Shown: positions 21,774 through 35,131, counted from the stretch's first letter. The stretch: DNA of 64,000 nucleotides from Stereum hirsutum FP-91666 SS1 (GCF_000264905.1 NW_006763140.1:1498702-1562701), one strand, 5' to 3'. Notes: generated by a model not told the origin, from the letters alone. Translations and numbers: made by a program.

Positions 21774-23710
21774 ATGGCGATGCCCAATGTGGACGAATTG
21801 TTGAAGCGCTTGAAGATCGCCGGTAAAGACACAGATCCTTTCGAAGCGATCATCAAGGACGCGAAAGAGTACGATGATGCTATCAAGCATGGAGACAAAG
21901 AGAAACTGAAGAAGTTTGACTTCAGTGTCAGTCCGGCGGTAAGCTGTCTCGATCCATACTCGCCAACGTTGGTGAATGACCGGCTGATCATCGGGTTTTT
22001 CGTGTCATTTGTGTGGACTCTGTCACTCAGTGTATGCGTTGCTCTAAGCCATGCATGGATCTCGTGAACATGACATGGAAGGTGCGTAGGAATCTGTCAC
22101 TGTGAGCATGTCTATAGTTTGGCTGAACCTACATTGTTCGGGCCATAGCCGTTGATATGTTGTAAGCTGGCTTCACACACTTTCCGTGTTTCGATTCAAT
22201 TTTAAAGTTGGGCTATTTAGCGGGCTGTAAAGCGGTTGTTTATTGTAGTAAAGAAGTGCGTTGCTCTCCCTGTACTCAAACCGATGCACCTCATCTCGTA
22301 CAATTCAGTGTCAAATCCAAGATTGGAAAGTTCCTATTATGCCACGGGCCGATACTCACAAGACTCTATGCCCGGCCAACAAAGTAGGCCCTCTCTCACA
22401 TGACCCAGAGTACTCCTTGTCCATCATCTCACTTTTCGCAGATTTATATGCAACGCATCCCCGAGCTGCAGGCTGTGCTGAACCAATTCACCTGGGGTCG
22501 CATTGAGTCCGACGGGACATTTGCTCAAGACCTCGTGAAGGCCCGCCTTGAAGTCCTAGGATCAGGTCCCTCCTTTGGGTACTGGTCTGTTCCGGGTGGT
22601 CAACAAGCCCATGATGTTCCTCGCTCCCAGCAGGCGGAAGGCACATGGGTTCCACGCTCTAAAGATTACATTCACGGAGAGGTCATGCTTGGGCAAGAAT
22701 GGGCCTACTGACGTCGAGGCTTGGAAGTTAAAGGACCCGAAGCTGATCCCTAGACTGTTCTTCGACGACGAGTTTCCTCCCCCACAAAAACCGCTGCCTG
22801 GTCAAGTGAAGGACTGGAAGAGCTGGTATGAGTGGCGTGGCTTGAGCACGGAGTCACCTGTGGCGCTGATGATGGACTTCCCGCTCTCTGCTTATTACCT
22901 TATTCTTGATGTGCTGAAGGTTGTACGAGTGGACCCGTCGTCTGCTAAGCAGCAGAAGTTGAATCTGCATTACTTGGGCGCAGAGGTTGAGTTGAACTAT
23001 CTGCCTTTGTGAGTTCTTGGATTGTGCTTTCGCCTGATAGGCTAGCTTGCGCTCATCCACGTTCAGGTTCTCCGAGCTCGCCCTTCTTCTGCCTAACACT
23101 CAGATCACTCTGACCTTCTTTGGCAAAGCCGCCTACGACCTTGTCCACACTGCTCGAAAATCTTACCCGTCCTCACTCGCCACACAAGACATCGTCTGGT
23201 CCTACCAAGCCCCGAAGAAGACTGGTGGTGGGTCGATCGACATCAAGCTCTACTCTGAGCAGGCCCATTGGAGTAGAGGAATCTTGCTCAAGGGGACCTT
23301 AAGTCCACCTGATGCTATGGTCGCCTGCGATGCTGGGCTGTTTGCATACCCAGAATGGTCGGACCCAATGCTCTTTGCAGCTGCGTCAGTATTTTCATTG
23401 TGTGACCTCGTCCAGCGCGACCGAATCGCCCCTCTGACATTGGCGGAACAGGTTCGGCATTCCTTTCGGGATCACAGAGTATGCAGAACAATCCATGAAA
23501 ACCTGCACCAAAAACCTTCCGATCATGTTCATGGGGGCGGCAAGGGACATGCCGGATCCCAAGTACGCCTCCAATATTAGGGAGCAAATGGAGAGGGACC
23601 ATCCCATCACGTTTAACCCGTTTCATCGTCCTGGACAGAGGTCTCTTCCTAATATCAGGATGCCGAATGCATTCAACGGTTTCGCGCTGCCGGTGGTCAT
23701 GAAAAGTTGA
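21774..23710 (+). pseudogene. MYND zinc-finger / Mss51-like C-terminal protein (copy 2, frameshifted)
   Basis: Paralog of the gene at 11204, with conserved exon sizes for the finger: 21774-21938, 22031-22081 (51 nt), 22149-22161 (13 nt), 22221-22255 (35 nt), 22309-22383 (75 nt), then 22442 onward. The finger reads CMRC...ICSGCKAVVYCSKECQIQDW...HKTLC. It lacks the intron that copy 1 has at 12003-12074. The frame that gives QFTWGRIESDGTFAQDL...DYIHGEVMLG runs into a stop just after 22704, whereas the homologous PTDVEAWKLKD continues in another frame; one extra G within 22691-22704 explains this. Downstream exons (to ITEYAEQSM...FALPVVMKS) are intact. About 20 residues present in copy 1 before YIHG are missing here. 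A recent pseudogene, or a base-call error. Confidence 0.75.
22149..22161 (+). other. 13-nt microexon, paralog of 11606-11618
   Basis: Bounded by ATAG and GTAAGC. It encodes P-L-I-C plus one base, supplying the third MYND cysteine (ICSGC) and joining the 51-nt and 35-nt exons in frame. Confidence 0.75.
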
Positions 23711-24589
23711 ACTATACTATAGTCACTGTCAAAGTGTATGAAGTAGGGAGAGGTTGGTCTGTCCTATTCTGCTTCTCTCCCGTCGTTGAGGTCGTGGCAC
23801 TGATATTTCTCGCTCTCTTCATATAGGCCTTCTCTTATTTGTATCCATCTATCGCAATTTGTACCAAGAGCTCGCCTACTGCTCCATCTTGTATTGAGGG
23901 CTTGTCATGAGCCCTGCCCCGGTGGTCTATTGTCACGGTAGATTCCGATTCTCCTCCCAGACTTTGTTCGCTCTTTTCGACTGAGTTACTAGTTAAGAAT
24001 GTCTCCAAGTCTCACCAGCTCTCATCTACGCCGTGTTCGGAAAGAAAGTGCAGCTACTGACTCCAGCGCGCACTCGGAGTCGTTCCGAGTCCGCCACACG
24101 CGAGACGGCGCGAATCTTTGGTTCGGAGTTCGAAAGCCCGCACATCCTTCCTTCCTTCCAACCACTCATCACCCGAGCGAACAGCGGTGGTCACGGCTTA
24201 CGTGATTCTCGCGCGAACACTTGGTCGAAAAACTACAGTAGTGGGTTCTAGTATACTGAACGCCACATGCATGAAGTGGTCAAGATTGACAATGTCTCTT
24301 CGTCGACAGCCACAGTGCACCCACTCGTGAGCCACAGACAGTCATCTGAGACCCACCGGCGAGTAAGGGAATTCAGCCACAGGTAAGGAGATTCAGCCAC
24401 AGTAGAAGTGTTTTTGGTACATCTTCCTCCATCTCTGGACCCACCTGTGAATCATGGAGTTTTTCTACTCGGTATCGCTGGGAGTATATAAGGCGCTCGG
24501 TTGATGACTGGTATCTGAGCACTCGTCCCACTTTCCGGCCCTTTTCTCTGTCCTTTCTGACTGCAAACTCGAACCACCTCGAAATAAAC
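23711..24589. other. intergenic
   Basis: 3' flank of the MYND copy 2 and promoter of the SDR gene. A short tandem of ATTCAGCCACAG occurs near 24371-24402. Nothing else recognised apart from the TATA box. Confidence 0.4.
24485..24492 (+). promoter_or_regulatory. TATA box of SDR gene
   Basis: TATATAAG, 98 bp upstream of the ATG at 24590. Confidence 0.6.
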
Positions 24590-26048
24590 ATGTCCTCTCA
24601 GCTCGTCTGGTTCATAACCGGGACCTCGTATGTCTGCTTCCTTTCCCCCAGTGTCTTCGACACGTTAACTATAACTTTTCACGCTCATGCTAGATCCGGC
24701 CTCGGTCGCGAACTCGCACTCGCTGCCCTCAAAAGAGGAGACAAAGTGATCGCCACAGCTCGTGCACGGTCTATTTCCCAGCTCGATGACCTCAAGAAGC
24801 ATGCAGACTCATCGAACTTGAGTGTGATGGAGCTCGATATTACGGCCACGCCAGAGGTATTGAACAGCAAGGCGAAGGATGCGGTGGGTGTTTGGGGTAG
24901 GGTGGATGTGTTGGTGAATAATGCGGGTAGGTGACATCGAGCGACGATTTAGTTTGGATGACGGCTGACATTGGTTGTGCATAGGGGTTTTCAGCGCTGT
25001 CGGTGCGATGGAGGAACTCACGTAGGTTTTTGCATGCTCCCAGCCAGCGACGCGTCTTCACGTCATATGTTTACCTTTTCAGCCCGGAGGAAACATTTGC
25101 ACAGTTCAAGTGTGTATTGCTTCCGCACCTTTATGCCTTGTGGCTGCACACAACTCTCAACTCACTTGGGCTCGATCCTTTGCCAGTGTCGGTCTCTTTG
25201 GAAGTATCAACGTCTCACGTGCCTTCCTTCCCTACATGCGTGAGCGCAAGACCGGAAAGATCGTCTGGATAGGATCGCTCGCTGGATGGCAGTGAGTACT
25301 CTTCGAGTAATAGGCCTGAGTCTCGTCTGGATTCCAACCCGTCGTTTTTTAGGCCCATGGGTATCCTCTCGATGTACTCGGCAGTCAAACATGCTATGCG
25401 AGGTGTGTGGTTTACCTTCGACTCGACCGGTATTGCCTTAAAATTATGAACGAACGCGATGACTGAACTACTCGACTGTTATTTGTGTGTGTGCGTTCAT
25501 AGCGGTATCTGAATGCTTGGATGACGAGATCAAACCCTTCGGTCTGAGGTCGATCTGTCTCGAGCCGGGGCAGTTCAGGACGAAGCTCCTCGAGTCGGGG
25601 AACAGAGGGGAATATACTGAACGGATCCCAGGTGAGTGCTGGGTTCGCTTGTTTTCCTTTATTCCAGCACTACTTGCTGACACAGAGCTTACTTATGTGC
25701 AGATTACGGAGAGAATATGAGAGCGATGGCGAAAGCGTTCGGAGGTACGATGCTGTCCTTTCAAATGTCATCAATCCATGTCATCTACATGCACTGACAC
25801 GATCACCACTACCCTGACTGTACTTATCAGACGTCAGCGGCAAACAAGTCGGCGATCCCGTCAAATTCTGCGACTTGACTATCGATCTCCTCAGAGGCGA
25901 GGGCGTCGCCGCAGGGAAGACGGTGATCCCGAGGACGCTGCAGGTAGGAAGTGATGCGTATGCGTTTGTGAAGAGGGATTTGGAGGAAAGGTTGAGGGTG
26001 CTGGAGGAGTGGAAGGAGGTGGTCCTTGGGACGGATGTGGATGCGTGA
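24590..26048 (+). CDS. short-chain dehydrogenase/reductase (SDR)
   Basis: A classical NAD(P)-dependent SDR of about 280 residues, probably cytosolic. Short exons join in frame. Motifs in order: TGTSSGLGRELA (Gly-rich cofactor loop; the first exon ends inside it), ATARARS after the second strand (Arg fits NADP(H)), ELDIT, NNAG, then WIGSLAGWQ (catalytic Ser region) and YSAVKHAMR (catalytic Tyr and Lys), followed by LEPGQFRTKLLES. These are the standard features of a working enzyme. The C-terminus (LRVLEEWKEVVLGTDVDA) is charged. The substrate cannot be told from sequence. Neighbours give no hint of a pathway. Confidence 0.9.
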
Positions 26049-29000
26049 GTAAGTATTCTGGAAAGAGGGCAATGCGATGAAGTGTGTGTCAGTTTTGGTT
26101 CTGTGAGCTAGTGCGCGTGGTGCTCACATCTGTCGTGTGTATAGCTCAACTCGGCGATCTACGTCGAAGTCGTTCTGTACCCTACTTATGTGCGAATGTC
26201 AAATTACCCTTTGTCTGTCGCCGTGACGACTCGTTCGAGTCTTATCGTGTCCAAGTTCACGCTGCACAACTCCACCGTCACACTCTCGAAAAGATAGCCG
26301 ACATCTTAACACCCTTCACCGCCACCTTCTCTGCCCAATATCAATGTTGTGCTAACTGAAGATTTTCATCATGCTACAGATGTGCTCATCAATCCCGGCT
26401 ATGAGTGCTCAACGAGTGCCACTCGACTTATGTCGATCATCCGGTGCTGTGCACCGGAGGAGGATCACTCGTGGTCCGTCTAAGTACATACTCGCATCAT
26501 CCGGCGAACCTTCGTATCTTCATCACACAATTACCGGTGTTTCAGCGACTCATCATCAGCATCATCATGTGGATTGAATCACTAGCATTGGTTCGTAAGT
26601 TGCACGATGATGATTCACTGCACCCACACCCTAACTCTACGAATGACGCGCGCGGGTCTTTCCGTTGTGACGAGTTCTTCTTGTGATAATTCAGGAGGGC
26701 CGGTGGGAGCTACTTTTACATTTTAGGGTGTTTCGACGAAGAGGGTGGGCGTGGGCCACAGGAGGAAGAAGTTCAAGAAGGAAGAATCTGAAGGGCGCTG
26801 TGGCGTTCGGTGATTTCCGGTTTCGACGTTCTTAGTACCGGTGTGGCTCCGCTGGGGCTGGCGCTGAAGAGCGTGCGCTCTTCACTTTCTTTTTCTTCTT
26901 CTTCTTTTCCACTTGTTAAGATGCTGTGGTGGGATATGGTACTGATTATCTATCGGCATTGACACCCTCGCCATTAAGTATGTCCTTTCGTCATCCTACC
27001 TCCTATCTCATTTCACCCTCACCCCACCCCCACTCACACCCTCATTTACACTTGTACTCTGACTCTGGCTCTCACGCCGCTAGACCATATACATCGACGT
27101 CACCGCGAATCACCGCAAATCCCGACATACGTACTCAACGAATGCACCTTCTTCTCCTTCTCCTTCTCCCTCTACATCCCCTTCTCATTCTCACTACTTG
27201 ATACCCACGAACCCGACCCACGAACCTACTAGTTCAACCGAGTTACCCATGCTCGTCCCTCGAGACTTATCAATTTCAATGACCCGACCTTACGACTCGT
27301 CACTCGCCCTCACTAAATGCATCATAATAGAACATCCAAACAATTCCATTTGAATGCTCTGAGTCCCTCGTATGTACGTGCGTACGGCCTCATACCCCCC
27401 CTTACTACTACACAGGTATCAACGAAGTCAAGTGCAAGTCCTGGTAGTGACTAAGACTAAGACTAAGACCTATGCCCTTCCCCGCGTTCGGCGGGCCCTC
27501 CCCACCCCTTACTACACAAACACTAGCTAGTATCGACTCAACAAAGTTTCTCGGTTCTCATAAGAAGGCCTAGTATAGCCTGCCCTGCATTCGGCGAGCA
27601 CGGACAGCTCGGTAGGTAGGATACCAATACCAACCTTCCCTTTCAAGATGGTAGGGTCACGGTAGGGTCACGGTGAGGTGAGGTGAGGTGTTGCCCTGGG
27701 CCTGTTTTCAGGGGAGGACAGATGAGTGGGATATGTGTGTACGTGATCGCTGGCACAGGGGAGGAGCCTGGAGGGGCATTTCGGACTGGTTTGGGCAATG
27801 AGTGATGTTGCTGGTTCTAGATCTTTGTCGAGCGAACGTGCCTATGGTGATTAATATTATCTCGCAGGCTTGGTACATACTTTGTACTAAGATGTTGAAT
27901 GAGGTAGATTCGAACCATGGGAAGTGTGAGATGGTTGGGGTAAGTACCTGTAAGTACTTGTCCATGATCGGGTCGTGTGGGAGAGTAAAAGACTCGTAGG
28001 GGTGCTGTGACCTCAGGCCTCAGGAGGGTGTGACGATCCGAACGGTTCTGGGACTTGTGTGGCTTGATGTTGACGCACTCTGAGTCCTTGGAATAGGTAT
28101 TCAAAGTATTCAAAGTGTTCGAGTATTATGTTGTTGCGAACACGACAACACGAGAAACATCGAATCATGGTCATAATCATCAACAGCAACAGTTGGACGG
28201 GAAATAAGTTAAGACCATGGATATTATCGTGATCGCCACATCACCCACGACGGCCAAGAATAGTGCAAGAATATTAATACAGGATGCAGAAGTGTGGGAT
28301 GGAATCGCTGGCAAGGGCCTATTCCCGTCCTTCAAGAGAGGGTGTTACAACTTAGTATCAGAACCGTATCTGATAATGCATGGGTACTTATACGTATACA
28401 TATGCGGCACAAGTCCCGAGCAGGCAAGGTTTGGCGAGATGTGGGCTCAGGACGTCAGCGATGGTGTAGGGAGTATATGGGGACTGCCGCGGGCGGGGAA
28501 GCTCGAAGATGAATGGGTGGCCATAATTAAAAGGAAGGAGGGAGAGGGCAAGAGGAGGAAGAAGGGGATGGAGAAGGGTGGGGGATTCAGGAGTGAATGG
28601 AAGGAGGATGCGAAGCTGTGGATGCGGGGGAAAGAAGGGTGTTGATGGCAGGCAGGCAAGACCGTTTGGGATTCAGGCAAAGAGCGTGGTGGGCAGTGAA
28701 AGGGATGGAAAGGATGGGGAGGACTGCGCGAGAAGAGGGATGGGAAGATGACGGAGAGTGGGAGGCGAAGGCCTTTTCGGCACGTGTGTACTTACGATCG
28801 TGTCGAGTTATCATCGGTCGGGTGTGTAGTGCTAAACAAAGCCTTTGACCATGGCACCATGCATGGCGCCTGAACCGTCCGGTTTTGGCGAAAATTGAGG
28901 ACACTCGGCGGAGCGGGCAGACGCGGTGTCGGGGTATAATTGGCATTGCGCGGTCGTCTGGGATTTCACTCGGATATACCATGCGTATCTGTTGAAGGCA

Positions 29001-29923
29001 ATTTGTAAAGTCTGAGATCGTGAAGGGTGAGTTCCGTAGCGGGTGGCGTCGCGTTGTACATAGTGGCGCCCAGGGGTGGATCAGTCTCAAAGTTAGCCGC
29101 GAGCGCCAGAGATGGGTTCGAGGTACGTATACTAAGGCGGATGGGACGCGGTGGGGATCGACGGGTGAAGCGGACGAGCCTCGAGGGTAGCGCAAGGCAG
29201 GGCAAGGGCAGATCAGGACCGAGGATTGTATAGCTGTGGTCGGAGGAGTGAAGACGGAGAAGAGGGGGTCGATGATCGACTAGCGCCGGCTGATTCAGTG
29301 ATAGGCTGGTCGAGGCGAAGAGTTGGCAGACATCTAGCACGGGCAGGAGAGGATATGAAAGCCGGAATGAGAATGCGGAAAGGAGAGTGCTTGGAGAGGC
29401 TGAAGGATGTTGTATTGGAAGGTACGGATGACGCGGTGCCTGAGGAACGAGAAGCTTCATTTTGGAGAGCAGCAGTCCTGAACGAGGGATTGTGAGAGGT
29501 GTTCGGAAGCGAGAGCAGAGTGCGGTTATCTGGAGGTCGCAAAGACGACGGGGCTTGGGGCTGTCAACGAGGGAGGTCGTTTAGCAGAAGAAAGGAAGCG
29601 CGGGAAGCGGGGGTGGCGCCCCACCGACGCCGTGCTGTGGCCCACGCTGGCGCTGCTGCGATGGGCGAGCACGCCGTCGAGGGCAGCGACGGCGAGGAAG
29701 ATAGGGCGTGGATAACGGCTCAAGAGCAGGACGGCGCGATGGCTGGTGGAGGAGATGTTGGCAGGGCGCAGGCACGGCTGGGCTGATGCGTGCCTGACTC
29801 GCTGCCATCTCCGAAGAACTCGCCGGCTTCCCACTCACACAACCACCACCTCTTCCTCTGCCACCCCTTCCTTCCCCCTTCCCACCACCGTCCCCGCCCC
29901 CCCCGTCGCAGACGTCGCCCCCA
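26049..29923. other. gene-poor 3.9-kb region
   Basis: No gene supported. 26900-27700 is pyrimidine-rich with simple repeats (for example GACTAA units near 27450). 27650-27690 has two GGTAGGGTCAC units followed by GGTGA units. 28500-29780 is strongly purine-rich on the plus strand, giving long open frames on both strands (e.g. plus 28217-28645, minus 28587-29195 and 28966-29460) that lack any recognisable domain. The right end is promoter and 5' UTR of the OPT gene. Confidence 0.5.
27654..27690. repeat. short tandem repeats
   Basis: GGTAGGGTCAC occurs twice and is followed directly by four GGTGA-type units (GAGGT/GGTGA). Simple-sequence tract only. Confidence 0.6.
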
Positions 29924-32900
29924 ATGGACTCTTCACGGCCAACCACGTCCTACTCGTCCCGTCCATACACCTCCACAGGCCAGTCCGACGTCTATTCCGA
30001 GGAGAACGACCTCCAGTACCCCTACTCCCACGAGCAGGACTACTCCATCGACGAGGAGGACGAGGAGGAGTCTGACGACGAAGACGTCTTCGCCTTCGTC
30101 CCCCCCTCCACCGCTGACGCGCAGGCTCTCGCTCAGCACGAACAGCAGCAACCAACCCCCGTCTCTCAGCCACACGTACACCCTAATCAGCTCGTACAGG
30201 CTACCTCTGACATCCAGTATCCTCCTCCCACCTTCGACCCCTACTCCCCCCGCGCCTACTACGCAGACCATGGCGCAGGTCCTTCCTCCTCAAAAATCCC
30301 TCTCTCCACCCCTCCCCCATTCAGAGCCGCAGAATCGCCGTCCCCTCCCCCTTCATCAAACTCCCTCGTACATGGCGACGAAACAGGCTATCGCATGCGC
30401 CCCGTCACAGCAGCCTCCAGCAATCCAAGCGGACGGGAGGTCGTCGTCGCCCTACCAGACAAGGACATGCGAGACGACTGCCCAAAGGCCAGGCGGAAGG
30501 TCTCAGAGATGTCAGAGGTTTCGAGTGCGCTCGATGCCGATTATGATATGGACATCGACATGGAGGACATCGACGAATCTCGTTCGATCAAGTACGTACC
30601 CCGCCAGTCGTTCTACTAGCTCCTCTCAAAGCGCAGCGGCCGCCTTGCCGCCGTGCCCGGTCTTGGCATCCACTATGTCTCCCTGTGTGAGCCATGTGCT
30701 AATAATATGTTATCAGGATGGAGTTCGACCTTGACGCCGTCGAGGAGGAGGACAGTCCGTTCGCAGAGGTCCGGGCGTCCGTATCGAACATAGACGACCC
30801 AGAAATGCCGGCTCTCACAGTTCGTATGTGGTTCATCGGCCTTCTCCTCAACATGGTAGGAAGGTCTGTACACATTTGCTTGTCTCTCAAACCTTGCAAT
30901 CCCTTAACCTCCCTCCAGTGCCGCCAATGTATTCTTCTACTTCCGTTCTCCCGCACCCACCGTATGGCCTCTCATGCTCCTCCTCATCGCCCACCCCTGG
31001 GGCAAATTCCTCGCATACACATTTCCTATCCGCATCTTCCGTCTTCCCCGCTTCCTCGGCGGCTACGAAGTCTCTCTCAACCCAGGTCCCTGGAACATCA
31101 AGGAGCACGTCCTCGTCTTCATCATGGCCAACGTCGCCATCGGCCCACCATACGCCCTCACCGCCATCGTCGTCGGAGAATACTACTACGAAATCGTCCT
31201 CGGCTTCTGGTTCAGTCTCGTCCTCGTCCTCGCCACACAGCTCACTGGCTTCGGCCTCGCCGGTCTCTGTCGACGATTCCTGGTGTGGCCAGCGAGCATG
31301 GTCTGGCCTCAGAACCTCGTCATCTGTACGCTGCTCAACACGCTCCACGCAGAGGACGAGGACACGTCGACGGGCTCGATAACGCGCTACAGATACTTCC
31401 TCTACGTCTTCGGCGGCGCCTTTTTCTTCTTCTTCCTCCCCGGGTACCTCTTCCAGGCTCTGTCCGTGTTCTCCTGGATATGCTGGATCGCACCGAACAA
31501 CGTGGTGGTCAATCAGCTGTTTGGCGTCGAGAACGGGTTTGGCATGAGTATCATCACCTTCGATTGGACGGTTATCACGTGGATTGGCAGTCCGTTGATG
31601 ATTCCCTGGTGGGCCGAAGTGCATATCTTCACCGGGTTCGTCCTCTTCTATTGGATCCTTACCCCGATATTGTACTACACCAACGTGAGCACCTCTCCCG
31701 TTATCTATAATTTATTGAATTGGATTGAACGCTATGCGCGATAGGCTTGGCAACTCGCCCACTTCCCCATCTTCGACAACGAGCCCTACGACCAGTACGG
31801 GAATGTGTACAACGTCACCCGCGTCCTCATGAAGGACGACACCTTCAACCTGACGGCGTACGACGAGTACTCGCCGCTGTACATGCCCGCGGCGTACGCG
31901 ATCACGTACATGCTCGCGTTTGCGCTCACCACTTGCGTCATCGTGCATACGATACTGTACCACGGACGGAGCGTACTCAACGGGCTGAGGAGGATCAAGG
32001 TAGAGAAGGACGATATCCACGCAAAGTTGATGAAGAACTATCCAGAGGTGCCGGATTGGTGGTATGCTCTCGTCTTTGTGTTTTTCTTCTGTATGGCGAT
32101 CTTGGCGATGGAGGTATGTTCATGTCATTTTCACCCGGGTATAGCGGACTTGGATTGGATTGACATGGCCTGTGGTTTTTCATTAGGTCTGGCATACGGG
32201 CGTCCCCATCTGGGCCCTGCTCATCTCGGTCTCGCTGCCAGTCATCTATATCCTGCCTTCTGGATTTATCTATGCCATGACGGGCCAAGGTGTAAGTTCA
32301 GCTTTCTTCCTTCCCCTTCCGTCGTCATACCTTCGTTTCAAATCAATCAACTGACGGAACTGTTTCTCAATTTGGATTGCGATGACGCGCGCGATGTGCT
32401 TTTGATGCGCTGATGATGCGGGGCATTACACTTCACAGATCACGCTGAACCTGCTCGCGCAGATTATCCCCGCGACGATATGTCCCGGGAAACCGATGGC
32501 GAATATGGTGTTCAAGGCGTATTCGATCCAGACGTTGACGGAGGCGACGTCGTTCGTGCAGGATCTGAAACTTGGCCATTATATCAAGGTTTCGCCGAGG
32601 GCGACCTTCCTCGGTGCGTTCTGCGTTCTCAACTTTTCAAGAGTCGGGGGTGCCGAGCTGATGCGATACTTTGTGTGGGCTAATTACAGTGCAACTGATC
32701 GCGACGGTGTTCGCCGCATTCGTCCAAGTGGGCACGAAAGTGTGGTTGTTCGCGAACGTGCCGGATATTTGCCAGCCGGATCAGGAGAGCTCGTTGACGT
32801 GTCCGCATAATCAGGTGTACTTCACCGCTTCGGTCATCTGGTGCGTTTCGAAACTTACTTACTGATCCCGTCGACGACCCTTCTATCCTATCTCTATCTG

Positions 32901-33590
32901 TCTTCGACCACTACACGTTGTGACTCACTGACTGACGTCGTCGGTGCTTTTTTTCTTCTTCGTTCGTTCGATAGGGGCCTCATCGGACCCTCGCGCCAGT
33001 TCGGCGTCCACTCGATATACTACCCACAGCTATACGCGATCATCATCGGCTGTTTCCTGCCCTTGCCGTTCTGGCTCTGGCAGCGCCGGTACCCGAACTC
33101 GTGGGCGAAGTACATCTCGACGCCGATCCTGCTCAACGGGGTGTCGTACATCCCGCCCGCGGTGGGGATCAATTATAGCAGCTGGTTCGCGGTGGGCTTC
33201 GTGTTCCAGTGGTTGATTAGGAAGAAGAACTTTGCGTGGTGGAGCAAGTTTAATTATATTACGAGTGCGGCGATGGATGGGGGGACGGTGGTTTCGCTGC
33301 TTATAATTTTCTTTGCGCTGCAGGTGCGTAGTAGGCTGCTAATTCCCTTCCCTTCGTGAATGTTCCCTTTTCCCTCACTATCTCCCCCGTTCCTCCCGCG
33401 CTTCACTTTGCAATGTTCCCATTTCCCATCTCTGGGAGAATCGTCGCTGATTTGGGTGTATGCCTTATCTTGTCCCCCTTTGCAGTTCCCCAAGGGCGGG
33501 TTCAACGTGAATTGGTGGGGAAACAACGTGTTCGAGAATACTGCAGATTACGCAGGACTGCCGCTCCGCCAGACGCCGGTCGGGAGCTGA
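29924..33590 (+). CDS. OPT-family oligopeptide transporter
   Basis: A proton-coupled importer of small peptides of the OPT family, plasma membrane. The start at 29924 opens a first exon of 222 codons that is hydrophilic, acidic and Ser/Pro-rich (EEDEEESDDEDVF), a long cytosolic tail before the transport domain. Exon 2 starts at 30717. The transport domain shows many hydrophobic helices and family motifs: SPAPTVWPLM, NPGPWNIKEH, AYDEYSPLYMPAAYAITY, YPEVPDWWYALVF, CPGKPMANMVFKAYS, LGHYIKVSPRATF, GPSRQFG and YPNSWAKYISTPIL. The C-terminus FPKGGFNVNWWGNNVFENT is typical. All exon joins checked keep frame, so it looks functional. The specific substrate is not predictable. Confidence 0.92.
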
Positions 33591-34670
33591 TGACTCGCAG
33601 AGTCGTATTTCTGGGTTTTCTGGATCCGTCGTGTGTGTCCGGGTATTGCAGTGTGCGATTTGTGTGTCGTGCCGTCGTTCTGTGTCTGATCTGTTCTCTC
33701 TATCGTCTTTTTTCCTCTTTTTTTGAGTCCGTGTACGGGTTGGTTGGTTACAGCGTTTGAGAGCGATCTTTTTTTTCGAGTAGTATTACCTTTGGCTGAG
33801 ATGACACGCTGGTTTGGCGGGCTGGCTGCAGGCTTGTTTCGAGTTTGAAGGTTGCCCCCCACTCTTACACATTCGTTTCGTGTTTTCCTTCTTTTCATTC
33901 CTTCATTCTCTCCTTTTCTCTCATCACCAATTTTGTCTGTCTGTCTATTGAATTTCACAAGTTTTAGTACCCATCACCCCACCCCATCCCCGAGTCCCAT
34001 CCCATCCCATCCCATTGCCCATCCCATTTTTTACATTTGCGTCACTGTTCTGACTCTGATCTACATTCTTACATATTGCCCATATCCATATCCGTATCCG
34101 TATCCATATCCATACATTCGCCCTCTCTGAATATATTCTCTCCCCACCCTCCTCCTCCCCCCACCTCTCTCCTTGTTCATAGCCCCTCTTTGATTTCCCT
34201 TTTCTTTGAAGTTGTGCATACGGGCTAACTTAAACTTTTAACGGCCTTCTTTCCTTCTGATTCAGAGTACCCCCGTTCGAGTCTCGTACTAGTACCCTCA
34301 GTGACGACAACAACTCGTACCCTCGTACCCTCGTATCTCGTTCGTGTCGATGCCTAGCCTGTTCCGTGTCGCGTACATACGTACTTATATACAACGATAT
34401 ACAGTAAACTTTCGTAGCTCATCTTGCAAACCCGACCGACCGACCAACCCCCTTTGAAGTTGCGAATGCGTGGTGCGGATGGGAGTCTAAGGTGATTCAG
34501 AAGGATGAAGTGAGGACTGGTTTCTGTTCTCGGTGTGGACAGTTTTTTTGCTCGGCGCTGCTTTCTTGCTGGTACATAGGCAATCGCGATACAAAAGAGT
34601 GAGGAACCATGATTTGTTTGGATACTTGATCTTGAAAAATAAAAATAAAAAAGCCATCGAAGTATACAGT
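33591..34670. other. intergenic with simple repeats
   Basis: 3' flank of the OPT gene, then T/C-rich spacer. Contains CATCC-type repeats near 33990-34025 and a hexamer tract (ATATCC/GTATCC) at about 34079-34118. No gene seen. Confidence 0.5.
34079..34118. repeat. hexanucleotide microsatellite
   Basis: Six or more units alternating CATATC/CGTATC in tandem. Confidence 0.7.
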
Positions 34671-34740
34671 GCATTAAGAGGGAATCGAACCCCCGGCGGG
34701 TCGATGGCAACGACCCAGGTTACCACTACCCCATTAATGC
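34671..34740 (-). tRNA. tRNA-Gly (anticodon GCC)
   Basis: On the minus strand the ends GCATTAA and TTAATGC pair as a perfect 7-bp acceptor stem. The anticodon stem GGTCG/CGACC frames the seven-base loop TTGCCAT, anticodon GCC. The T arm has GGTTCGATTCC (B box) and the D region holds GGGTAGTGGTAA (A box). Seventy bases, no intron; CCA is not encoded. Confidence 0.92.
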
Positions 34741-35131
34741 TTATCATTGATTCACGTAGTGAACATCTCCAAAGTCCGGTGCTTCCATACAAACATCGCG
34801 GAGTTCGTTCATTTACTCCATTTCTTCTTCCTACCACATACTCCATTTAATGTCTTCCGAACCAGTCATCATGCCTCTAGACATGATATCCTACCTGGCT
34901 TCGAACTCGCTGTGATTTTGAAGCGGTGCCACCTCTGGCAGATCATCATCTTCCTGCGTCTTCCTCTACTCGTCCTATCACACCGCATGGGGCGGTGTAA
35001 GTAGGCGCGTATATATGCATGCTTTCTTTTGCTAAGGGCTTCTTCGGGATCACTTCTTTCAGCCTTCCTTCCAAGGGTTAGCTCGGTGGTACTCTTGACT
35101 GCACGCGCCGACATCGGAGGGGTCTCAAGTC
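34741..35131. other. intergenic
   Basis: Upstream of the patatin gene and of the tRNA. No distinct element seen. Confidence 0.4.

Noticed and set aside
28217..29546. Several long open frames on both strands before the OPT gene
   Set aside because: They come from purine-rich composition with few stops; residues are low-complexity and no motif is seen.
29790..30734. 314-codon plus-strand frame overlapping the OPT start
   Set aside because: Pro/Thr/Ser-rich shadow; the frame at 29924 splices into clear OPT sequence.
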